From Pseudarthrobacter sp. IC2-21 (GTDB lineage: Bacteria; Actinomycetota; Actinomycetes; Actinomycetales; Micrococcaceae), in the NCBI RefSeq assembly GCF_034048115.1, contig NZ_CP139145.1:1488001-1552000 (forward strand): 64,000 nt of DNA. The letters are read 5' to 3'. Below the pieces are notes generated by a model that did not search any database, had not been told where the DNA came from, and saw only the letters and a list, made by a program, of their open reading frames with translations. Positions 26,375 through 33,037 of this stretch are shown piece by piece. The position numbers were made by a program, and so were the translations under genes. The stretch's first letter is position 1. The number at the start of each line of letters is the position of its first letter.

Positions 26375-27145
26375 ATGACCGAACAACATTCCGCTCCCGG
26401 CCGGGTGGCTGTCCTTGGCGCCAACGGGCGCATGGGCGCCGAAGCCGTCAAGGCCGTCGAAGCCGCCACCGATCTGACCCTCGTAGCCGCCCTGGGGCGT
26501 GGCGATTCGCTGGATCAGCTGGACGCTGCCGGAGCCGAATACGTCGTGGACCTCACCGTTCCTGAAAGCACCGAAGCGAACGTGCGTTACGCCGTCGAGC
26601 ACGGTATGCACGCGGTGGTGGGAACCACGGGATGGGATGCCGCCCGGCTCGCCGCCCTCGAAGCCCTCCTCGCGGAGCACCCGGAAACCGGCGTGCTGAT
26701 CGCGCCCAACTTTGCCCTCGGGTCAGTACTCGCCTCGGCATTCGCCGCGAAGGCCGCCCGCTATTTTGAATCCGTGGAAATCGTCGAACTGCACCATCCG
26801 GAGAAAGTGGATGCACCCTCCGGAACCGCCGTCCGCACCGCACAACTTATTGCCGCGGAACGAACAGCGGCTAACCTGCCCGCCAGCCCGGACGCAACCA
26901 CCAGCGAACTTGCCGGCGCCCGCGGCTCCGACGTCGACGGAGTGCGCGTCCACAGCGTCAGGCTGCGCGGGCTCGTGGCCCACCAGGAGGTCCTGCTCGG
27001 CGGTCCGGGAGAGCAGCTGACTATCCGGCACGACTCCTTTGACCGTGCATCTTTTATGCCCGGCGTGCTGCTGGGAGTCCGCAACGTCGCGGCTCATCCG
27101 GGCCTGACGGTGGGCCTGGACGGCTACCTGGACCTGGGACTCTAG
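26375..27145 (+). CDS. dapB: 4-Hydroxy-tetrahydrodipicolinate reductase
   Basis: DapB reduces 4-hydroxy-tetrahydrodipicolinate in the diaminopimelate/lysine pathway. The 256-residue protein has the nucleotide-binding start VAVLGANGRMGAEAVKAVE, VVDLTVPESTEANVRYAVEHG, VVGTTGW, the IAPNFALGSVL motif, and the substrate motif ELHHPEKVDAPSGTAVRTAQL, whose lysine and histidine are catalytic. The ATG at 26375 is chosen from the fold start; the frame extends back to 26303. dapA and dapF are also in the window. Confidence 0.96.
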   Translation: MTEQHSAPGRVAVLGANGRMGAEAVKAVEAATDLTLVAALGRGDSLDQLDAAGAEYVVDLTVPESTEANVRYAVEHGMHAVVGTTGWDAARLAALEALLAEHPETGVLIAPNFALGSVLASAFAAKAARYFESVEIVELHHPEKVDAPSGTAVRTAQLIAAERTAANLPASPDATTSELAGARGSDVDGVRVHSVRLRGLVAHQEVLLGGPGEQLTIRHDSFDRASFMPGVLLGVRNVAAHPGLTVGLDGYLDLGL

Positions 27146-27148
27146 GCC

Positions 27149-27628
27149 GTGGGCGCTTTCCTCGCTGCATTCCGGACGAACCGCACCAAGATCTGGGTGG
27201 GGGCCGTTACGCTCCTTTTGGTCTTCTACCTTGTGGTTTCGTTCCAGCGCTCCATCCTGCTGCTTACGGACAACAACCTCGCCGCCAAAGCAATCGGAGC
27301 CGCGTATCTGGTGCTGCCAATCGTCGGCGCCTGGGCGCTGATCCGGGAGCTCATGTTCGGGGCCCGCACCGAGAAGATGGCCCGCATCCTGGAAGCCGAG
27401 GGCGGGCTGCCCGTGGACGACCTTCCCCGGACTCCCGCGGGCCGTATTATCCGGGCGGCCGCTGACCAGGAATTCGAGAAGTACAAGGCCGAAGCCGAAG
27501 CCGCACCCGACGACTGGCGCTCCTGGTTCCGCCTCAGCTGCGCCTACGACGCCGCCGGGGACCGGAAACGCGCCCGCGCCTCCATGCGGGACGCCGGCCG
27601 CCTCTTCCGCGGCAACGTTCCGGCCTAG
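27149..27628 (+). CDS. Conserved membrane protein with TPR-like tail
   Basis: The function is not recognised. The 159-residue protein has two transmembrane helices (about 17-35 and 48-66), then a charged helical segment. A C-terminal piece, DDWRSWFRLSCAYDAAGDRKRARASMRDAGRLF, looks like one tetratricopeptide repeat. It starts with GTG three bases after dapB and is probably co-transcribed with it. Its stop overlaps the stop of the convergent acyltransferase-like gene by 4 bases (CTAG). Confidence 0.75.
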   Translation: MGAFLAAFRTNRTKIWVGAVTLLLVFYLVVSFQRSILLLTDNNLAAKAIGAAYLVLPIVGAWALIRELMFGARTEKMARILEAEGGLPVDDLPRTPAGRIIRAAADQEFEKYKAEAEAAPDDWRSWFRLSCAYDAAGDRKRARASMRDAGRLFRGNVPA

Positions 27629-28860
27629 ACGGCACCTATCCGTCCGTTGCGGCCAAGCTGGTTGGCCGCGTGGCCCGCATATTCCAGCGGCCCCCGCCAC
27701 TTCAGGAGGACAAAAGCCATTCCCACCATGATGGCCAGCGCGGCGTGCGCAAAGAACATACCGTCCTGGGTCCAGCCGGCCGGCAGCGGCTTCAGGTAAA
27801 ACCCCGCCACCACCCAGATGTGCACCGAGTAGAGCGTCAGGGTCATGGCCCCCGCTCCCCGCAATGGCAGCAGGAGGTCCAGGTCCAGCCACTCCGCCAG
27901 TCTGCCGAGGAGGAGGCACGCGCCCACCACCGCCGCAGCCACCCCTGAAGTGTGTGCCAGGTCCAGGGGCGTGGCGGAATGCGGCGCAGCGGAGGCCAGC
28001 CACCACCACGATCCTTCCTGCCGGATTCCCGTGAGGTTGACCTGGAGCACGCTGTCCAGCGGATATCCGAGGGAGTTCAGCACCTGCTCCAGCGCGGCCC
28101 GGCCGCCCCAGTTCTCCATGGCCGCCGTCCCCAGCCCCTTGGCCAGTGCGGCCACGGCTGTGCCGCCGGTCAGCAACAGGATCTGCACTATGGCCTTCGT
28201 CAGTGCCAGCCGGCCAATCACCAGGCCGACCAGCAGATAGGCCAACCATTGGAAGACGGGGTAATAGCCGGTCAGGAACAGCTCACCCAGCAGCGGGAGC
28301 GGGGTGGACAGGTCCTCCCAGGACGGGTTGCGGCCCAGGTGAAGGGGTGGTTCAGCCGCCATCAGCCAGGGGCGGAGCAGGTAGGCGAGCACGGGTGAGA
28401 GCACCAGCCAGCCCGCCGCCCAGGCACAGAGTGCTTTCAGTTTCAGTCCCAGGAACGGCAGGACGCACAGAAACAGCAGCGCGTAGTGGACCAGGATGAT
28501 GGCAACGTTGACTTCCAGTCCGCCGAGGGAGAGTCCGACGGCGGCAATCAGCAGCGCGCGCAGGGCCACGCCGCGGCGGGCAGCGTTGAGGGCGGTAGCC
28601 TCCGGCGGCACCTGCCTGCCGGTGGAGAGTGCCAGTCCGATGCCCGCGAGTACGGCGAAAAGAGCGGCCGCACGGCCGGAGAACGTCAGGCCGATCCAGG
28701 TGGGCGTGAGGTCTGCGTTGGGCTCGAACGTGGGCAACAGATGCGTGGCCATCATGCCGAGGAGCGCAAGGCCCCGGGCAGCGTCGATTCCCCGGAGCCG
28801 GCTGGCAGGGGAGGAGGGCCGTCGCGCCCGAGAGGGTCTTGCTGTGGCTCGGGACGTCAT
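27625..28860 (-). CDS. Multi-pass membrane protein, heparan-alpha-glucosaminide N-acetyltransferase-like / DUF418 family
   Basis: The 411-residue protein has about ten hydrophobic helices. It opens with a basic tail, then LRGIDAARGLALLGMMATHLLP, the R-G-x-D-x-x-R-G motif shared by DUF1624/HGSNAT and other membrane acyltransferases. The C-terminal part contains LTLYSVHIWVVAG, as in DUF418 proteins. It may acylate a surface sugar or lipid; donor and acceptor are unknown. The start is ATG at 28860, divergent from the truncated DUF222 gene. Confidence 0.78.
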   Translation of the reverse strand: MTSRATARPSRARRPSSPASRLRGIDAARGLALLGMMATHLLPTFEPNADLTPTWIGLTFSGRAAALFAVLAGIGLALSTGRQVPPEATALNAARRGVALRALLIAAVGLSLGGLEVNVAIILVHYALLFLCVLPFLGLKLKALCAWAAGWLVLSPVLAYLLRPWLMAAEPPLHLGRNPSWEDLSTPLPLLGELFLTGYYPVFQWLAYLLVGLVIGRLALTKAIVQILLLTGGTAVAALAKGLGTAAMENWGGRAALEQVLNSLGYPLDSVLQVNLTGIRQEGSWWWLASAAPHSATPLDLAHTSGVAAAVVGACLLLGRLAEWLDLDLLLPLRGAGAMTLTLYSVHIWVVAGFYLKPLPAGWTQDGMFFAHAALAIMVGMAFVLLKWRGPLEYAGHAANQLGRNGRIGAV

Positions 28861-28952
28861 CAGGCGATGTTCTCACATCGAACCTTCCGCCCCCAGTCAA
28901 CAGGCCACCAACGGGCCCGGCCGGGACAAAAACGGCCCGGCAGGCACTTGTA

Positions 28953-28970
28953 TTCGAATATATGTTCGAA
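28953..28970 (+). promoter_or_regulatory. LexA (SOS) box upstream of the DUF222 remnant
   Basis: TTCGAATATATGTTCGAA is a near-perfect 18-bp palindrome. It matches the actinobacterial LexA site TCGAAC-N4-GTTCGA with one mismatch (TCGAAT on the left). It ends four bases before the ATG of the short DUF222-like reading frame, so LexA binding there would cover the transcription start. Confidence 0.8.
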
Positions 28971-28974
28971 TAAC

Positions 28975-29409
28975 ATGGGCGCTATGCACACTCCATTTGA
29001 GCCGCAGCAGTTCCCGGAACCTCCAGCTTGTGGCGGCCACCCGGTACCCGGATCTGACGCGGGCGCGGCTCCGCCGACGGGGCTGATGAAGGCCATGAGC
29101 CCGGGGGTGGTGGACTTCCTCTTCCGCCAACTCGTGGCAGGACGTTCCGCGGAAGACATCCAGTGGCAGGAGGAAGGCATTTCCCTGACCGCACAGCCAC
29201 CGGGAGCCGAGCTGGCACGCCGGTTGGGCGAAACCGACCTTGATGCGCTCACGCCCACGGAGCTGTTTCACTATGTCCGGTCCGCTCAGCGGCTGGCGGC
29301 CTGGGCCGAAGGGCTGCGCGAGGCTGCGGTGGAGAGGTATTGCCAGCCTGGCGGGCGCGGGAGGTCAACGCTGCCTGATGCGCGCCTGCAGGGCGGTTGC
29401 CTAGGATGA
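28975..29409 (+). pseudogene. Truncated DUF222-family gene (N-terminal part only)
   Basis: The 144-residue product (or 141 from ATG 28984) has the DUF222-like start of HNH proteins: LARRLGETDLDALTPTELFHYVRSAQRLAAWAEGLREAAVERYC. The chain then loses similarity after Cys-Gln-Pro-Gly-Gly and stops. No HNH domain or any further DUF222 segment follows, and the next gene begins four bases later. I infer that the 3' two-thirds was deleted. The SOS box directly upstream fits a family in which 13E12-type genes can be LexA-regulated (known in Mycobacterium). It could still make a short protein. Confidence 0.6.
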
Positions 29410-29413
29410 AGGG

Positions 29414-30160
29414 GTGACCGACGCACTGACCATTTCCGCCATCCAGTACCAGGCCCTGGCTGGCGGCATCGCGCCGAATGTTGAGGAACATGTCCGGCTG
29501 ATCGAAGATGCCGAATCGCACGGCGCGAGGCTGGTGGTCTTTCCGGAACTGTCCCTCACCGGCTACAACCTGGCGTTGCTGTCCGCCGACGAAGCCTGGC
29601 TCCGGCCCGATGATGCCCGGCTGGGTGATCTCCGTGAAATCTGCCGAAGGACAGGGATCACTGCGGTGGCCGGGGCTGCGTACCGCGAACCTGACGGCAC
29701 GCCCCGGCTGGCGGGCCTTGCCATCCACCCGGGCGGTTCCATCGATTTCGGGTTTAAGACGCACCTGCAGGGGCCGGAAAAGGACCTCTTTACCGAAGGC
29801 GACGGTGCCCTCCTCATCGAAGTGGATGGCTGGACGGCTGCGCTGGCCATTGGGGCCGACCTTTCAGTCCCGGCGCACTCCACCGAGGCGGCGCTGGCCG
29901 GGGCCGACATCTATGCGGTCTCTGCCGTCTACACCACGGAGGACGACAAGCGGCTTCCCCTGCACCTGGGCGCCAGGGCCATGGAGCACCGGATGTTCGG
30001 CGTTCTGGCGAACCTGGGCGGAGACACTCCGTTAGGGCGTTCCTGCGGGCTGAGCGGGTTCTGGGGGCCCGACGGGCACCGGATGGAACATGCGGTGGGG
30101 GTCGGAACAGAGGTAGTCACTGCGGTTCTGCAGCGCGGGGCTTTACGCAGATTGCGCTGA
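29414..30160 (+). CDS. Carbon-nitrogen hydrolase (nitrilase-fold) family protein lacking the catalytic cysteine
   Basis: The 248-residue protein has the nitrilase fold. The Glu of the catalytic triad is present in VVFPELSLTGYN (Glu45), and a lysine in GFKTHLQGPEKDLF (Lys115). The position of the nucleophile, normally I-C-x-D, reads LAIGADLSVPAH, so Gly147 stands where cysteine is expected. The later MEHRMFGVLANLGG block is normal. The protein is therefore probably not a conventional amidase or nitrilase; it may be non-catalytic or use another residue. The start is GTG at 29414, next to GGATGAAGGGG. Confidence 0.85.
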   Translation: MTDALTISAIQYQALAGGIAPNVEEHVRLIEDAESHGARLVVFPELSLTGYNLALLSADEAWLRPDDARLGDLREICRRTGITAVAGAAYREPDGTPRLAGLAIHPGGSIDFGFKTHLQGPEKDLFTEGDGALLIEVDGWTAALAIGADLSVPAHSTEAALAGADIYAVSAVYTTEDDKRLPLHLGARAMEHRMFGVLANLGGDTPLGRSCGLSGFWGPDGHRMEHAVGVGTEVVTAVLQRGALRRLR

Positions 30161-30235
30161 TGCCGGCAGCTATTTGACGCGTATCACCCCTGCGCCATTG
30201 TCCTAACCGGCGGCTGACAGGGTAACGTTTTTTCC

Positions 30236-31144
30236 ATGCCTCACAAATCCGCCACCATCCCTGCCCTTGGTACGCTCCTCACCGCCATGGTCACGCCCTT
30301 CACCAAGGACGGCACCGTGGACTATCGGCAGGCGGCGGAGCTGGCCACCAAGCTTGTGGACGACGGCTGCGACGGCCTCGTCGTCACCGGCACCACCGGG
30401 GAAACCTCCACCCTGTCGGATGAGGAAAACCTTGGCATGTTCCGCGCCGTCATGGAGGCCGTAGGGGATCGGGCCGCCATTATTGCCGGTACCGGTACCA
30501 ACGACACCGCGCACTCGGTGCACCTCTCCCAACAGGCGGCCGCGCTTGGCGTCGACGGTCTGCTGCTCGTCACGCCTTACTACAACAAGCCCAGCCAGGC
30601 CGGCGTCCGGGCACACTTTGAAACGGTCGCATCGTCCACGGACGTGCCGGTCATGCTCTATGACATTCCCGGGCGGTCCTCCATCCCCATCGAGCCCGAA
30701 ACCATGATCCGGCTGGCGCAGCACCCGAACATCGTCGCGGTCAAGGATGCCAAAGCGGATTTCATGGCGGCCAGCCGCGTCATGGCAGAAACGGATCTGG
30801 ACTTCTACTCGGGAGATGACGGACTCATCCTGCCCTGGATGGCCCTGGGCGCCGTCGGACTGGTGGGTGTGACAACGCATGTTGCCACCCGGCGCTTCCG
30901 TGATCTGATCGACGCTGTCAACGCGAACGACATGGAAACCGCCCGCAAGATCAACTTCGAGCTGCTGCCCGTGGTCCGGGCCACGATGACCCGCGTCCAA
31001 GGCGCCGTCGCAGCCAAACAAATTCTTAAATGGCAGGGAGTCCTGCCCAACTCGATTGTCCGTTTGCCCCTCGTGGAGCCGGACGAAGCCGAGATCGAAA
31101 CCATCCGCGAGGATTTGGCGGAAGCGGGGCTGGTCTTTTCCTGA
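30236..31144 (+). CDS. dapA: 4-Hydroxy-tetrahydrodipicolinate synthase
   Basis: DapA condenses pyruvate with aspartate semialdehyde. The 302-residue TIM barrel shows LTAMVTPFTKDGTVDY, the pyruvate-binding GTTGETSTLSDEE, TPYYNKPSQAGVRAHF with the catalytic tyrosine, YDIPGRSSI, and the Schiff-base lysine in NIVAVKDAKADF. The start is ATG at 30236. RNase J follows by 41 bases, a pairing conserved in Actinobacteria. Confidence 0.97.
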   Translation: MPHKSATIPALGTLLTAMVTPFTKDGTVDYRQAAELATKLVDDGCDGLVVTGTTGETSTLSDEENLGMFRAVMEAVGDRAAIIAGTGTNDTAHSVHLSQQAAALGVDGLLLVTPYYNKPSQAGVRAHFETVASSTDVPVMLYDIPGRSSIPIEPETMIRLAQHPNIVAVKDAKADFMAASRVMAETDLDFYSGDDGLILPWMALGAVGLVGVTTHVATRRFRDLIDAVNANDMETARKINFELLPVVRATMTRVQGAVAAKQILKWQGVLPNSIVRLPLVEPDEAEIETIREDLAEAGLVFS

Positions 31145-31185
31145 GGGCTAAGACCAGCACCCTTCCGCCTGGAAAGTAGTGCACT

Positions 31186-32877
31186 ATGACCCAAACCGCC
31201 CTTCCCGGCCTTGTCACGCCCCCACGCCTGCCGCAAGGCACCCTTCGCATTGTCCCGCTTGGCGGGCTGGGGGAGATCGGCCGGAACATGGCCGTCTTCG
31301 AGATCGACGGGAAGCTGCTCATCGTCGACTGCGGTGTCCTCTTCCCTGAGGAGACCCAGCCTGGCGTCGACCTGATCCTGCCCGATTTCTCCTACATCGA
31401 GGACCGGCTGGACGATATCGCGGCCGTGATCCTGACCCACGGTCACGAGGACCATATCGGCGCTGTTCCCTACCTCCTGCGGCTCCGTGCCGACATCCCG
31501 CTGGTGGGTTCGCAGCTGACGCTTGCCCTGATCGAGGCCAAGCTGCAGGAACACCGGATCCGTCCGTACACCCTGACCGTTGAAGAGGGCCAGGTTGAAA
31601 AGTTCGGCCCCTTCGAGTGCGAATTCGTCGCCGTCAACCACTCCATCCCCGACGCCCTGGCAGTCTTCATCCGCACCGCCGCCGGCACTGTCCTGCATAC
31701 GGGCGACTTCAAGATGGACCAGTTGCCCCTTGACGGCCGGATCACCGACCTCCGCCACTTTGCCAAGCTGGGCGAAGAGGGCGTGGACCTCTTTATGTCG
31801 GATTCGACCAACGCTGACGTGCCCGGCTTCACCACTGCCGAAAAGGAGATCGGGCCCACCCTGGAACGGCTCTTCGGCCAGGCCACCAAGCGGATCATCG
31901 TCGCTTCCTTCTCCTCGCACGTCCACCGCGTCCAGCAGGTCCTCGACGCCGCCGGCAAGCACAACCGGAAGGTGGCATTCGTTGGCCGCTCCATGGTGCG
32001 CAACATGGCCATCGCGGAAAAGCTCGGCTACCTCGACGTGCCCCCCGGCCTCGTCGTGGACATCAAGAACATCGACAACCTTCCGGACAACCGCGTGGTG
32101 CTCATGTCCACTGGCTCGCAGGGCGAGCCGATGGCTGCGCTCTCCCGCATGGCCAACGGCGACCACCGCGTGGTGGTCGGCGACGGCGACACCGTGATCC
32201 TTGCCTCCAGCCTGATTCCGGGCAACGAGAACGCGGTGTTCCGGATCATCAACGGCCTGCTGAAGCTCGGCGCGGACGTCATCCACAAGGGCAACGCCAA
32301 GGTGCACGTCTCCGGCCACGCAGCTGCCGGTGAGCTGCTGTACTGCTACAACATCCTTGAGCCGCTCAATGCCATGCCCGTGCACGGCGAGACCCGCCAC
32401 CTGATCGCCAACGGCAAGATCGCCATCGAGTCCGGTGTGCCGGAAGCCAGCGTGATCCTTGCGGACAACGGCACCGTCATCGACCTCAGGGATCACCGCG
32501 CCGACGTGGTGGGCCAGGTCGAAGTGGGCTTCGTCTACGTGGACGGCTCCAGCGTCGGCGAGGTCACCGAAGCTGACCTCAAGGACCGCCAGACGCTCGG
32601 GGACGAGGGATTCATTTCCATCATCACGGTCATCCACCGCGCCACCGGCAAGGTGGTCTCGGGACCGGAAATCCACGCCCGCGGCGTAGCCGAGGACGAT
32701 TCAGTCTTTGACGAAATCATTCCCAAGATCAACGCCGCGCTGGAGGAAGCCGTGCTCAACCGCACGGACCACACCACGCACCAGCTCCAGCAGGTTGTCC
32801 GGCGCGTAGTGGGCACGTGGGTCAACCGCAAGCTGCGCCGCAAGCCGATGATCATCCCGGTGGTCCTCGAGGCGTAG
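31186..32877 (+). CDS. rnj: Ribonuclease J
   Basis: RNase J is a metallo-beta-lactamase-fold 5'-to-3' exonuclease and endonuclease for mRNA decay and rRNA maturation. The 563-residue protein has the zinc motif LTHGHEDHIGAVPYLL, HTGDFKMDQLP, the beta-CASP features (SDSTNADVPG, ASFSSHVHRVQQV, STGSQGEPMAAL), HVSGHAAAGEL, and the C-terminal domain. The start is ATG at 31186. Together with PNPase it gives this organism both polarities of exonuclease in one region. A strong terminator follows. Confidence 0.97.
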   Translation: MTQTALPGLVTPPRLPQGTLRIVPLGGLGEIGRNMAVFEIDGKLLIVDCGVLFPEETQPGVDLILPDFSYIEDRLDDIAAVILTHGHEDHIGAVPYLLRLRADIPLVGSQLTLALIEAKLQEHRIRPYTLTVEEGQVEKFGPFECEFVAVNHSIPDALAVFIRTAAGTVLHTGDFKMDQLPLDGRITDLRHFAKLGEEGVDLFMSDSTNADVPGFTTAEKEIGPTLERLFGQATKRIIVASFSSHVHRVQQVLDAAGKHNRKVAFVGRSMVRNMAIAEKLGYLDVPPGLVVDIKNIDNLPDNRVVLMSTGSQGEPMAALSRMANGDHRVVVGDGDTVILASSLIPGNENAVFRIINGLLKLGADVIHKGNAKVHVSGHAAAGELLYCYNILEPLNAMPVHGETRHLIANGKIAIESGVPEASVILADNGTVIDLRDHRADVVGQVEVGFVYVDGSSVGEVTEADLKDRQTLGDEGFISIITVIHRATGKVVSGPEIHARGVAEDDSVFDEIIPKINAALEEAVLNRTDHTTHQLQQVVRRVVGTWVNRKLRRKPMIIPVVLEA

Positions 32878-32902
32878 TAGCGCCACGACCCACGGCGGAC
32901 GC

Positions 32903-32934
32903 GAAAGGCCCGGTTCTTCGGAACCGGGCCTTTC
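32903..32934 (+). terminator. Intrinsic terminator after RNase J
   Basis: GAAAGGCCCGGTTC and GAACCGGGCCTTTC form a perfect 14-bp stem closed by a TTCG tetraloop, about 25 nt after the stop codon. It is followed by a short T-containing tract (ACGTTT). Confidence 0.88.
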
Positions 32935-33037
32935 ACGTTTCAAAGTAGGGTGGCGCAGGCGGCGGCAGGCAACATGGAAGCCCCCTGGCAGGCGGAAATC
33001 CGCGGAATAACGGACCGGTTCCGGTACCGTGGCACGT

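Noticed and set aside
30805..32676. A 623-codon open frame on the minus strand opposite RNase J and dapA
   Set aside because: It is the mirror of two certain genes in a high-GC genome, has no family resemblance and no Shine-Dalgarno. The same applies to long minus-strand frames at 10502-11611, 40372-41955 and 53088-54425.
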